From contig OZ038492.1 of NCBI GenBank assembly GCA_964036315.1, positions 41,679,095 to 41,743,094 on the forward strand: 64,000 nt of DNA, read 5' to 3'. Below the pieces are notes generated by a model. It was not told the origin of the DNA and searched no databases. It saw only the letters and a list, made by a program, of their open reading frames with translations. The translations under genes were made by a program, and so were the position numbers. Positions 10,404 through 21,560 of the stretch are shown here, in pieces. This stretch comes from Acanthosepion esculentum. Its lineage: Eukaryota > Mollusca > Cephalopoda > Sepiida > Sepiidae. Position 1 is the first letter of the stretch, and every line of letters starts with the position of its first letter.

Positions 10404-11114
10404 CATATATGCGTATAAATGTAAGGGGGATATAAAGCCACAAACGTTTGTTGTTTGTTCCTCCCTGGTGCACACTCCTAGCGGAGCTGTCATGTTTGCA
10501 CTGTAACAGCAGCATGAAAAGTCAAGCTCAATCTTCTATTATGTGAGCACAGTAGTTGCAACTATAAGCACGCATGTACAGGAATTTTTACGACAAACCC
10601 AACGATATGTTATGGCGAAAGTGCGGATCCTTTTTTACTTACCCTCTTAGATATATTCTGCCTTCTGTAAATTATAACAAAAGAGAATAATACGGTTAAA
10701 TTAATGTAAACTCTTACAGCACAGCAGTCCTAAGATAACTACCGGAATTTATTATTGATGGACACGAACTTAATAAAAGATTCGTAGATACACCATTGCA
10801 GACAGAGAAAGAGTACAGTATGACCCCCGTAGACAAGGTAGTAAATTAAGCGGGAAGAAAGGATCTAGCATCACTGCAGTAAGACAGAATGCATAGCTGT
10901 CAGTAAGAGAGAGAAAAAGCCTACGAATTGGCGATGTCAGCATCAAACAAGTAAAGAGGTTGACATGTCAGATTTTTGATTTAAATCATGGATAGAAAAT
11001 GCGACACCGAAATCCGAAGTACATTATAACAGCAAATGATAGTTTCCGAAAACTATGTTAAATAATATGGAACAGGAAGCATTTGTTAGTAACAAAGATC
11101 TGAACTCTTATGTA
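10404..11114. other. No recognised feature
   Basis: Mixed-composition sequence; no family recognised. Confidence 0.5.
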
Positions 11115-11335
11115 ATATCAATACATCTATATAGCAATGTATGGTGGACGATTTCCTCTCAGACGAAGAGAAGACTGGAGCTGCCAGAAGTGTGCTGATA
11201 CAAAAGAATGTTGAGAATACCACTGACAGAACGCGGAAACAATGACAAAGCCTTCAAAAATGGCAACAAAAAGACAAATAAAGAACGAATAATAATAGAG
11301 GAATGGCTGAAGAAAAAGTTAAGAAATTAGCATAA
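11115..11335 (+). mobile_element. LINE family R (RTE-like) tail fragment
   Basis: Follows the RTE tail order in nucleotide form: TCAGACGAAGAGAAGACTGG (..R.LEA), then TGCTGATACAAAAGAATGTTG and AGAATACCACTGACAGAACG (the MLRI.W region). 5'- and 3'-truncated and frameshifted. Confidence 0.5.
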
Positions 11336-11492
11336 AACTGAGACGAAATATATCGTCTCTAGTCTACCAAGCTTAATGAGAATGACTACAGATGATAGGT
11401 GAGTACTTAGCGTCCCATCTAACTGTAGATTATGTCTATTAGTCTATTGTTAGTCTACTACTAATTTTTCTTTCTATTTGTCATCTCCTTTG

Positions 11493-12300
11493 AAGATGTA
11501 GGCGATCGTGGCTCTTCACATCTTCCTATCATATATATATTTTGAAAATTTTTGTATTTCCTTTTTACTTTCCCTCTCATTTCCCTGTTCAGCTATCCAC
11601 TTACACAAGCGCGTTAAGTAGGTTATTCACTGTAACTTTCTGTCCCCGTTACGTTCAGTATGTCCCGTGAGTATCGAATTCCCCAAGCCCTCATTCCTCT
11701 GTAAGGATCCCAGAAATTTGGATCATCTCTTTCTGATTCTAAGTATAAGAATTCTTTCTGCTATCATCTTCGTTAAATATTCCTCGTTGATTGCATGTTC
11801 GGCCCATGGTATTCTCGGCATTCGTCTGTAGAATCACATTTCTTTTGTTTCGAGTCTCTTCTTCACCTGTGAGGAGATGGCCCTATAGAAGGAAGAATAT
11901 TACATAAGAGTTCACTACCCGTTTATGTTTCTTCAGACGTTGCTATTCTAATCTAGTACGAACTTGCATTTTCCGTTCATTGTTAAATCACTTTCCAGCT
12001 TTTTAAATGTTCGTACTTGACTGACATTTCCAATTCGTACTTTGCATATTGGGATGTACGTCTTTCCGATAGCCAAACGCTCTCTCTTCTTGCAACTGAT
12101 GGTAAGTCCTTTCTTGTCACTTTTTTTCTTACTATCTCATCTAGTAGTTACTGCCGTTTCTTTTACTTTTTTAGTGTCTTCTCTCAAGTATCAGAATATT
12201 TCATGCTGTTAAGATCGTGTCCACCAGTAATAAATTATGGTAGGTCTTCTAATTCCCTCAGGATGGTCTCGCTATAAAAATTGAATAAGTCTGTTAAGAA
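11493..12300 (-). mobile_element. LINE family R (RTE-like): RT catalytic region through C-terminal tail
   Basis: The longest R copy here. Near 12,190-12,280 the minus strand reads FYSETILRELEDLP, a stop, then FITGGHDLNSMKYSDT. This is the segment around the RTE catalytic box, in which YADD is expected but YSDT is seen. Downstream comes the PS.ARRES region, the cysteine-less tail, and at 11,493-11,720 the conserved end found in other R copies. Multiple stops and frameshifts and the altered catalytic aspartates mean it is inactive. The RTE-like assignment rests on the tail motif order. Confidence 0.7.
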
Positions 12301-12482
12301 GAGGCATCCTTTTCTATTTTTTTTCATTTACTGAGTTCATTATTTTTATTTCGTATCCAGGTTGAAAAATTTAAAGATCTTTGGTCCGCTTGTCGGTCAG
12401 GTGACTGCGCATATTCTAACACTACAGATCAGAGTTTGATCACATTTGTAAAAGACAGGATGTCAAAAGCTGATTTTCTGGG

Positions 12483-13060
12483 TAGAATTCATATATTTTT
12501 AATCTTGTTCACCCCAAGCAAGGCACTAAAACCAATAATATACAAGAGGTCACTGTGACAAGAACTAGAAAACAGGAACATTCCTAAGGATCGTGAACAA
12601 AAGAAGTGGAATCAAGACGACAGCAGATAGCCATTAACATTGTCTTTATATTTTTGAAGATTAAAATTGACTGGGAAGCATGGAACTGGAATAGATTTAC
12701 AAGCGAGAAGTGCGAGAAAAGAAACCGTTAACATGAAACCTACGGTTAAATCTAGCCAATTCAACTGTTAATTGCTTAGATCTAATTGCCAGTCTAGTAT
12801 TACGCTTGAAGTCATGGTAGCATAGTGAAGAACTCATTCGAACAGTTGCCATGGAAATATTTATAGAAAAGGCACAGGAAGGTAACTTTACGGAGTTGAT
12901 AAAATGACTGAAGCCGTGACACCAGGTCAGGACCAATATTATTGATCATTCTTCTTTGGATTTTATCAAGGAGCTCTAGATATATAACAGGAGCGCCGGG
13001 CCATTTTGGCAGTAATATTATAAGCATGGACAAATGGTAGACTTATAGATATGCCCGATA
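12483..13060 (-). mobile_element. LINE family J 3' end
   Basis: The minus strand carries QRRMINNIGPDLVSRLQSF, then TFLCLFYKYFHGNCSNEFF (12,836-12,990), then SRTSRLWNSF-type sequence near 12,700. The UTR ends at the complement of GCCTTGCTTGGGGTGAACAA near 12,505. The two parts lie in different frames, so it is inactive. Confidence 0.75.
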
Positions 13061-13773
13061 TATTCTGGAGGAAAATTTTCTAGCACGACACAGTTTCTTG
13101 TCACAATACAATCTTCGTTCTCTCATTTTTTTAAGTGATACACAACGATAATCTCAGTAAATACCAAGGGAAATAATGTAAAATGTATTCTATAGCGGTA
13201 ATCTCCAAACGATCTCTGAAATTACTGATTTATTCTGTTCAATCAATATTCACTCTGATTGTCTTGTTTTCGAAAAAAAAATATCTGGACGTTGCCCCGA
13301 GGAAAATTATTAAGTGTGTTAGCAACAAAACAAACAACAGTGAAGCTTTTTTTTGTCGTTTGAAACCCAGTGACCCAGATGCAAAAAAAAAATGACACAA
13401 AGATAAAATCGTTTTAGGTCAACGTTATATTATGTCGATTATTTAAGTTAGCGCCAGAGAAAAGATGCTTTTGCGATAAAGTTGATTGCTGATTGCGTCT
13501 TTTCTGATATTCGACTGTAATTTAAAAAAAAATATTAGACAAGATTATCGATGAAAATGAAACGACAGGACGAACCATTGTCTCTGTGAAGATAGAATGT
13601 ATGATTTCGCGGTAAAGGGACACGCCAAGGCGGTAGTTAACTCTTTGGAATCGAAAGGACAACCAGGCAGGAAAAATTTAACTATTTGGGTAATATAGAA
13701 AAAATCAAATTCCAAGGATCCCTAAAGTGCATCGAAGAGCTAAAGAGGGTATTCACAAACTGGGAAACTTATT
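13061..13773. other. No recognised feature
   Basis: AT-rich, with several short A runs. No gene or family recognised. Confidence 0.5.
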
Positions 13774-14095
13774 CAGTCAGTCAGTTATGTGCATGGTAGA
13801 CTTTTGAACGATTATGTCTCTTTCGATTCTTGACTGATTAGGCAGAAGATATTCCCGCAGTAGGTTGTCGTTTCTTTCTGAGTTAGAATGGTTGCCAACC
13901 AAGGCTATAGGACCTACTCTATCCTACTATTAGACCCATAGGGTATTTGCGTGTAAGTGATTGCAACGAACCCGACTGGAATTCGATCTCTCCAATTTTT
14001 CAATCCGAGACGATATCCATTACACCACCCGTACATCCAAGCTTACAGCCCCTGGTATTCTTAAGCGGTCGTCCATCTAGGTACCCACCAGGCAG
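13774..14095 (-). mobile_element. 5S/tRNA composite SINE, (ACTG)n tail subtype
   Basis: In minus orientation a 5S-rRNA-like head at about 14,040-14,092 retains GACCGCTTAAGAATACCAGG and GCTGTAAGCTT. It is followed by a tRNA-like part (GATGGATATCGTCTCGGATTG; A/B-box remnants near 13,985-14,030), the conserved middle, and a tail ending ACTGACTGAC. The head matches the 3' half of 5S rRNA, including the internal promoter C-box region. Not a functional 5S gene. Confidence 0.75.
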
Positions 14096-14286
14096 TTTAC
14101 CTTTTTCTGAACATGCTATTATTAGATAATACAATAATAACACAAGTTACAAGTCTATTAGGCAGACGTTTATTCTTGCCTGGTACAAGAAATGATACAA
14201 TTTAAAGCAAAGAGACATATCCTGAAGCAAAAGAAACCAATTCTGTTTTAGAAAAGAAATTGATGCATATTTAAAATATATACCTT

Positions 14287-14512
14287 CAGTCAGTCAGTTA
14301 AGTGACATACGTGATACACGCTTGGGTGATCATATCTCTTTCGAATTATGACTGATTACTCACAAGTAGATGGCCGTTTCTTTCTGCGTTAGACCCAGTC
14401 TCTACTACTATTTGCCTGTAAGTTAATGTAACGAACCCAATTGGAATTGGATCTCTCCAATTTCTCAATCCGAGACGATATCCATAACACCACGACGCAC
14501 ATCCTCACGACA
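14287..14512 (-). mobile_element. tRNA-type SINE, (ACTG)n tail subtype, without clear 5S head
   Basis: Same family as 13,774-14,095, sharing the tRNA-like part, the middle region and the ACTGACTGAC tail, but the 5S part is absent. The two copies lie about 190 bp apart in the same orientation. Confidence 0.7.
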
Positions 14513-15480
14513 AGATATTAATTGATGAAAACATGTTCATATAAACCAGAAAGACGTGCAGCATTCCTGTGAATGAAATAATATTCTATATGGAATCGAA
14601 TACTGGGTATTTCCTCATAAGTCCCGAAGAAACTTAAAGCGAGGCAGGAGTTTGTTCTATTGGGTGATAATGAGAATATCATAGACATAACATATGGAAA
14701 ACGAGGAAGTTTTGAGAAAAGAAACTGTTGTGGTAGGATCCACCTAATTTGCATAGTGGAGTACCGACGATATAACTATGGTTGGTACCGGGAAGACAGG
14801 GAGGCGAATAAGAGATTCAACTAGAGACTCTGCCCGACTGCGACTTCGGCAACACATTCTCCAGGAACGGTCTTCCCAGAAATATACAAAAGACTATATG
14901 TAAATATTGTGTACACATTCTTGTTTCAATACATTTTATTCTAAGTACATTTTGTGTTTGCATTATTATTCCATGCATTAGTCAAGTTTCAACAGAAACT
15001 GAAGCACAATTAGACATCAGATGTTTCGGGGGACAAATAATGAGAAAAGAAAGCTTTAAGAATAGCAACACTGACAGGGCAAGAGAAGCATAAACAAGAA
15101 ATGCATTAAGGTACCTCGTTGACGCCAGACAACCACACACGTGCAGAAACCAGTCGTGTTACAAAAACAAGATCACACCGACACATGTACAAGCGATGAC
15201 GCACAAAAATATACCCATGGAGTAGACGATGGAACGTAGGGCGTTAAGTGAACAAAGGATTTGCAGAGAACATTGTCATGGAATGTCGAAGTGAGCACAT
15301 TGAAAGGGACATGGTTTGGTTAACTCTTTCAATAGCTGCGATTATTGACACCAAAAAAATCGAGATTATCAGCAATCTTATAGTTTCTTAAATTTTTCAT
15401 TACGATGCATGTCTTTTGGTGGATGTGTGAATAAGGATTTCGAAGGTGCGAAGTTCTTCACTAATGCGTTGATTCTTCCT
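14513..15480. other. No confidently recognised feature
   Basis: Contains a 78-codon minus-strand frame (14,518-14,754) and moderately GC-rich patches at 14,760-14,880 and 15,100-15,240 that look like decayed repeats, but I cannot assign a family. Confidence 0.4.
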
Positions 15481-15483
15481 TTT

Positions 15484-15795
15484 ACAGCTTATCAACCGTT
15501 TTACAGGTTATTTAAAGCCAGAAAATATATTTAGATTGTGAGAAGCTTTTGGGGATAATAATGTCTTACTGATGCAAGTCTTCCTATTTAACCCATAGCG
15601 ATGGGGAAAAGAGTTGGAGTCCTACATTTCCCTAAGGGTATTTGCGCGTAGGTGATTATAACAATCCTGACTGTAATTAGAACTTGAATCTATTCCAAAT
15701 TACGAGCCGTTATTCATTACACCAGCCGCACATCTAGGTTTAGAGTACCTGGCATTTCCAAGCGGTCGCCCATCTAGGTACGAACCGGGATCGAC
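15484..15795 (-). mobile_element. 5S/tRNA composite SINE, GATAAGC tail subtype
   Basis: Minus orientation. The 5S-like head at about 15,738-15,790 has CCTAGATGGGCGACCGCTTG and GAAATGCCAGGTACTCTAA. It is followed by a tRNA-like part with GTAATGAATAACGGCTCGTA and ends with TAAATAACCTGTAAAACGG then TTGATAAGCTGTAAAAGG. The tail differs from the (ACTG)n subtype. Confidence 0.8.
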
Positions 15796-16239
15796 GTTTC
15801 TTATCTGCGGTACGAGAACCGGTGTTTCAATGTGATGTGGCCGTAAGCGTGAAGTGCTTGAGTCGGACTAACGAATCTCGGAGAAACTGGGTTTTATCAG
15901 TATTCGTACAATGGTCCGAGTTGTGGAGGCAACAAATGATATCACTGTCCCCTTAACAAAGTTTAAGAAAAAGAAAAATGAGGGAGGATAAAATGTGATT
16001 TTTAAGATGATGACATAAAGGACGAAGAAAACAAAAATGAGAAATAGTTGGTGGGAATGGAAGATCATTCAAAGAAAGAATCTCCACGAAAAATATACAA
16101 AAGTGTGTAGAAATAAATGAGAGATAATTTGAGTTCTAAGAAAGAAATGACAAAAGAAAAAGAAATTGAAAATCTATGGAAAATCAGCAATATTAGATGA
16201 GGACCTAATGTCTCGGCTTCAGCCGTAAAGTTGTCATCC

Positions 16240-16636
16240 TAAGCCTTTTTAAAAATCTACTTTGATCGCAACTGTTCAGATAAGCTTTTCGCCATGATAA
16301 CTAGACTTTATTAATTTAAATCGCAGTATTAGATTGGCAACAAGGTTTCATTAATATGCAGTTGAATTAGCAAGATGTAACCATAAGTTCTATGCTAAAA
16401 GTTTCCTTTCTCCTTTCTCGCTTGCGTAACAATGTTCCGGTTTCATGCTTTCCTGTTGACTTTTATTTTGAAAACTTTAAATGCAACGTCAATCGCGATC
16501 TACTGTCTTCCTGATTACTCTTCTTTTGTTCTCATCCATTAGTAATATTCTACTTTTTAATTGTTCCACATCCAGTAACCTCTTGTGTCTTAGTGACTTT
16601 ACTGCCTTGTTTGGGGTGGACTAGATTAAAAATATA
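16240..16636 (+). mobile_element. LINE family J 3' end, degraded
   Basis: The order matches other J copies: a diverged FK..VNR region (AAAACTTTAAATGCAACGTC at 16,470-16,490), a T/C-rich UTR and a 3' end GCCTTGTTTGGGGTGGAC at 16,603-16,620 plus an AT-rich tail. No open frame survives. Confidence 0.65.
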
Positions 16637-17160
16637 TATTTTTAAATACTCAAAGTCGATGGATTTGTTTTGTATGGCACCCAAAAGTTAAGCATAGTAT
16701 TAAGAAACATGAAAGTTTATGCAATATCGGTACACCTAGTCATTGAATTCTGGACCCTCTCTGCACAGAACTGAATTGGTGTTACATAATACCACTGACT
16801 TAATACGTAAGTAACGACGAATTTCTATAAAAAAATAGAAACAAAATTTATATTTATACGAAACAGAGTATACATAGAAACAGTGGAAATTAATTGGGAA
16901 CATATTATGGAAGGAGGGATTGGTGAAATGTAACATTCTCAGGCCATTAATTCTTTAGAAATTGCTTTGTTTACGTTAAGATCTTGGCATTCGAGAAAAT
17001 AAACTGGGTGAAGTGGAAGTTATTTCCTTAAAAGCAAATAAAACCAGAGCCTGGCTTACTGTATCGTTCTTCTTGGCCCTACAAAGTGCGGGGGGAAGTG
17101 CAATCCCTACTGGGGAACATATTTTCTTTACTAGGATTCCTTGAATGCGTTGGCCGATAA
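16637..17160. other. No recognised feature
   Basis: AT-rich sequence without recognised genes or families. Confidence 0.5.
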
Positions 17161-17164
17161 ATGT

Positions 17165-17252
17165 AATACAAATTGTTTAATAAATAAAAACGGAGCATCT
17201 ATTTCACATACAACGTGTCCACTATAATAATGTTTGAAGCAATAAAAATACA
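17165..17252. mobile_element. MITE-like palindrome family M2, end fragment
   Basis: GTTTAATAAATAAAAACGGA, then GCATCT and ATAATAATGTTTGAAGC match the right end of the palindromic element at 50,490-50,805 (GTTTAATAAGGGAGCATCT, then ACAATAATGTTTAAAGTG). Confidence 0.4.
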
Positions 17253-17471
17253 CAAACATTAGAAAAAAGTAATAATTTTATCGTCCCCCTATCCTTGGTT
17301 AGCATGTGTAGTTACATCAACGATAATGTCTTCCTATATTTTTCTTAATATTCTTGCAACATTTTTTTTTCTATGCACAGGCATCATTTTTTTAAATGAA
17401 TACATTTGTTTTTCAAGGAGGTGACTGCATAACAACATCTTCTTGGGGAGATGATCCCAGTGTTCGGCATA

Positions 17472-17678
17472 TCACCATATGGTGTTCTCAGTGGAATTGA
17501 ATAGACGAAACAGTTCTGAAGCCGTCCATGGTTCTACTAACAAGAAGTCATCGTGACTGAGTGCTTGCCCAAAACCGCCTTTCATCACTTGCCAGATTAA
17601 AGGATCCTTTCCTGATGTTGTAACTTTGCAGAAATTTATAGACAAGTGTTGGTAAAGAAAATATGGTCCCCCATACAT
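17472..17678 (-). CDS. Unassigned 68-codon frame, coding-like
   Basis: A minus-strand frame starts MYGGPYFLYQHLSINFCKV and ends at a stop. It has normal, non-repetitive amino-acid composition and higher GC than its surroundings, and is not explained by any repeat family I recognise. After the stop, the next codons (WDHLPKKMLLCSHLL in one frame) also look protein-like. It could be a host exon, a processed-pseudogene shard, or part of an unknown transposon. No splice sites could be fixed. Confidence 0.3.
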   Translation of the reverse strand: MYGGPYFLYQHLSINFCKVTTSGKDPLIWQVMKGGFGQALSHDDFLLVEPWTASELFRLFNSTENTIW

Positions 17679-17706
17679 AAAATAATAGATAATTACTTTT
17701 CAATCA

Positions 17707-17707
17707 G

Positions 17708-17777
<70 letters not shown>
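17707..17777. repeat. (CT)n then (TA)n compound microsatellite
   Basis: CT repeat to about 17,742, passing directly into a TA repeat. Confidence 0.95.
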
Positions 17778-17780
<3 letters not shown>

Positions 17781-17856
17781 ATTGTACAGTGAATTCTAGT
17801 GGTAATAAAACAGTGCTTGATGTCACATAACAGAGCTAAACTTTATACTGCTAATA

Positions 17857-17883
17857 CTACTACTACTAATAATAATAATACTA

Positions 17884-17930
<47 letters not shown>

Positions 17931-17955
17931 TATTATTATTATTATTATTATTATT
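17857..17955. repeat. (TAA)n/(TTA)n palindromic microsatellite
   Basis: A (TAA)n run switches at about 17,930 to (TTA)n, so the two halves are complementary and could form a long hairpin. Confidence 0.92.
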
Positions 17956-18046
17956 TCAAAAACTTAGATTCATGAAACTCATAGTTGTACCAAATAGTGA
18001 GAAACAAAATGTATATTTAATGTTAATTATTTATTACTATTATTAT

Positions 18047-18124
<78 letters not shown>
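18047..18124. repeat. (TA)n microsatellite, ~75 bp
   Basis: Pure TA. A second short TA run with a CT lead-in lies at 18,208-18,260. Confidence 0.95.
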
Positions 18125-18128
<4 letters not shown>

Positions 18129-18224
18129 ACTACATTAAACGTTACATTTAGTGTATACCTTAACGTTTGAATACAAATATATCGTATTTAACTCTCACTC
18201 TCAATTTCTTCACTCTCTCTCTCT

Positions 18225-18261
<37 letters not shown>

Positions 18262-18659
18262 TAAATATAATGAGGGAGTAAAACAATGAAACAGTGCGTA
18301 TATGCTTGTGCCTGCATGTGTCCGTGTACACTTTGTAGATATATATGAAGTGTACTTTTTATTCGCCATATAACAATCATTGTCTGGCAAAGAATTTTCA
18401 AAATATTAAAGATTCCGTCTGATTTACATCCAACTTTGTACAGACAAACAAATTTTTGTCATTACAGTTTTTGAAAAAATTCCTGATAGGTCTATTTGAG
18501 CAAAATATCGCACGTATTTCTCATTATAATATATCCCATTATTAAACATATAGATAACTTTTTAGAGGTCCTTTTTTATTCTGAATATAAATCAAACAAA
18601 TCATTTTTTTATGTATTAATGTTCACAAAATACAAGACCTAAAAGCCACTCAATGTAGA

Positions 18660-18800
18660 AGATTAGCGAATAAGGTTGCTGCGTGGAACGTAAGAGGAAG
18701 AAGTAAGTGAAAATTAAGCGGATATGTAGGATAGATAATGCTTGAGATGAGACTTGAAAAGGTTAAAGATGCAGGGTCTACAAAAAATTAGGATGGTTCG
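18660..18800 (+). mobile_element. Possible LINE apurinic-endonuclease N-terminus remnant
   Basis: At about 18,674-18,710 the frame reads NKVAAWNVRGRSK. This resembles the ..VATWNVR.. start of the endonuclease domain of RTE-type LINEs. Only this short motif supports it; the rest is decayed. Confidence 0.3.
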
Positions 18801-19148
18801 ATTCTTTGTACGCGATATGGCGAGTCTTAGCTGTAAAAGTTTAAACTGGCCGTACGCAAAATGGTATCTGATTTGAATATTTGCCATGCACAGTCCTCAG
18901 AGATGTCGGTGTAAAATAATATCCTATGGGCGTAAAAACGCATTTTATCATGTTAATATAAAGTGTAATGCATTTCATTTATAAGTATAGAAGCTACAGT
19001 CCATTGAAATATATATTTAACTAATACAATACCCCATATACTAGAAATAAGATGTAATTCTTTAAAATTTTTATATGGTCTCAGTGATGTTCCCATGGAC
19101 GAAATGATCATCTGTATGAGGTCAATTGTTTGGATCTCATTAATTATA

Positions 19149-19150
<2 letters not shown>
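18801..19150. other. No recognised feature
   Basis: Nothing recognised before the TA run at 19,154-19,185. Confidence 0.5.
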
Positions 19151-19188
<38 letters not shown>

Positions 19189-19669
19189 TAATATTTATGT
19201 GTTTCAAAAGGATTGCGTACGTGAAATAGCATTGGTCGTCAGATTTTGAAAAAGTTCTTTCTAATAATTGTCAGCAGTGAAAATCTTTGTCTCTTTATTC
19301 TGTAATTTGGATGATCGAATTTTTTTTCTCCCAAAATCGGTAGTATGAGTCGGAGTTTCCTGAAGTTCATACAATCTTTCAATGTGGAGCAATATCCTGA
19401 CCATTATGGGGTTCACGTTCTCGTAGTGATGATTCAACCCTGTTAAAATTTTCCCTTCCGAACTTAAGAAATTGAATGATATAAATGAATAATTCTAATA
19501 TTTTAGGCAACAATAACTAAATAAACAAGTTTTAACAATTCTGACGCATCACCCCGAGAACTAAAACTCCATAACGGTCAGAATATGCATCGCACCTGAA
19601 GATTGCATTAACTGAATGAAACTCCTATTCGTGATATCAACGTTGGGTATTATGCATATTCAGTAATAT

Positions 19670-19804
<135 letters not shown>

Positions 19805-19810
19805 GATACA

Positions 19811-19937
19811 CATATACCTATGTTTGGTTACCTACCTCGTCGGGCAGAAGACATAGCTGATATAAGATATATCTCGTACCCGACGAGTTGGGTAACCAAC
19901 GAAATTTAAGTCGCACAGCAAAAATAGGTATATGTAT
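19811..19937. mobile_element. Imperfect hairpin, MITE-like
   Basis: The left arm ATATACCTATGTTTGGTTAC, then CTCGTCGGG pairs with the right arm CCCGACGAG, GGGTAACCAAC, then AATAGGTATATG. About 45-base arms with mismatches surround a loop near 19,860-19,885. Both ends lie at TA-rich sequence. No coding capacity. Confidence 0.55.
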
Positions 19938-19952
19938 ATTTATTAATATATA

Positions 19953-20020
19953 CAGTGTAACCCGGATATAAGAGAGTTGTCGGGACCGGAGAAGGAGTCT
20001 CTTATATCCGGGTTACACTG
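19953..20020. mobile_element. 68-bp palindromic MITE, pogo-like ends
   Basis: Perfect 23-bp terminal inverted repeats start CAGTGTAACCCGGATATAAG. The element is flanked by TA on both sides (19,951-19,952 and 20,021-20,022), a typical Tc1/mariner/pogo target duplication. CAGT ends followed by TATAA-type words are usual for pogo/Tigger derivatives; that assignment is inference. The centre (GTTGTCGGGACCGGAGAAGG) is GC-richer. Confidence 0.8.
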
Positions 20021-20171
20021 TATTACTTAGTTCTGTCTAATCACACTGAGCCCTATTATATCTACATCTCATGGCTAAATTTGGTAATTATTTATCTGCT
20101 TACCAACGTATGCACGCCAGCACACGCGTATACGGTTGCTAATATTTATTTATTTTAAATTTACCTAAACC

Positions 20172-20202
<31 letters not shown>

Positions 20203-20230
20203 GTTGCGTATATTTTAGAACCATGTTTTC

Positions 20231-20545
20231 ATTAAGACATGTCTCATTAAATATATTAGACGAGTTTTGTCTACTTATTCTTACTTAATAGGATCCTCTT
20301 GTAATTCTGGAAATGTTTTTTAGTATCCTTATTACATGGAAAAGGGAAATTACCATGTTGATGCATATTCGTTCCATTCCGAGAATGTCAAAAGAACTCG
20401 GAATAAAATGATTATGCATCAACATAGTAATTTCCTTTCTTCATGTAATAGGGATACTAAGAAAATTGTCTGTAAATATGAGAGGATCCTATTATGCATA
20501 AATAAAAAGAATTTGTCTAAATTATTTATGAGACGTGTCTTAATC
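20231..20545. mobile_element. Large palindromic MITE-like element, family M1, copy 2
   Basis: Arms of about 150 bases: ATTAAGACATGTCTCATTAA at the left and its diverged complement at the right. Further in, AATAGGATCCTCT, TAGTATCC..ATTACATG and TTGATGCAT pair with their complements. The axis is near 20,387. A 70-codon frame through the right arm has no recognised domain and is a by-product. Related to 27-224. Confidence 0.75.
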
Positions 20546-20559
20546 TAGTGATTTTCGAA

Positions 20560-20690
20560 GCGTGGCTTTGATGTGGCACAAAGCCGAAAGTAGGGGCACC
20601 CAGTGAGAATCGAACTCACTACTCAGTCGTAATTGTTCTAACGCGACAAACTTGCTAACCATTACATGGCCTCGAGGTGCCCAGATGTGT
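20560..20690 (-). mobile_element. tRNA-headed SINE, family S2
   Basis: Minus strand 20,594-20,682 (89 nt) folds like a tRNA. Acceptor GGGCACC pairs with GGTGCCC, the T arm GTGAG-TTCGATT-CTCAC is perfect, and ATGGTTAGCA resembles a D arm. It continues into CTACTTTCGGCTTTGTGCCA, shared with 47,880-47,990. The two unpaired bases beside the acceptor and the shared downstream body argue for a SINE head, not a tRNA gene. Confidence 0.65.
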
Positions 20691-20699
20691 CTGAATACA

Positions 20700-20700
20700 T

Positions 20701-20747
<47 letters not shown>

Positions 20748-20752
20748 AAAAT
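20700..20752. repeat. (CA)n microsatellite
   Basis: CA run with TA interruptions. Confidence 0.9.
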
Positions 20753-20824
20753 GAAAATATCACTAACATCTCATTTTAACACACATATTTAACAAAATTA
20801 CAGAAAAATATCTTGAAATGCTAA

Positions 20825-21560
20825 ACAGCACATTTATTCAATAAAATCGCCATTGACTTCCCCCACTGTCTCCAGATCAGTTCGGAAACTTTTGCAAAAC
20901 TTCTGGGCAGTCTCCATGTTTAAGTTGGTGAAAACTGCCATAATCCTTTCATTCAGCGCATCAATGGTGTTACAAGTAGTTTTGTTAGTCTCTCTCTCAA
21001 CTACACTACACAAAATAATCAAGAGTTTTTGCAATCTGGGGAGTTAGATGGCCAAAGGTAAGGGTGATGTGGTCGCAGAAATTGTCTAGCAGCCATGACT
21101 GGATTCTCCTGTTTGTGTGGAATGGTGCAGAGTCCTGTTGCCAGAAATAGTATATTCTGGCAGCCACCCTCTTGAACGAAGGAATCATTACCTCCTCAAG
21201 GTACTTCATATAGGCATTTGACAAATCAGGAGTTATTTTCTTATCAGAACGATCAGAGTGAGTTTTCCGAGCTATCATACCTTCGTAATCACTATTAAAA
21301 TCTTCCAACTCTTTCCGAATACACTGCACTGTCCTTAGATTGACACACAGATACTCTGAAATGTCCGTACTGGGGCTTTCGATGCGAATGGAAAGCTGCA
21401 CAGTATACAGTTTTCAAAATTTCTGGCACAGTGAGTGCACGAATCCTCCCACAAATGGTGCCCAACTGACCCTACTATACTGTGCAGCTGACAAAAGAAA
21501 AAACAAACAACGCACATGCGCTAAATTAAAAATGTAAATTGACAACATTTTATCCATCGC

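Noticed and set aside
20594..20682. Functional tRNA gene
   Set aside because: Two extra bases beside the acceptor stem, oversize middle region and a shared downstream body with other copies indicate a SINE.
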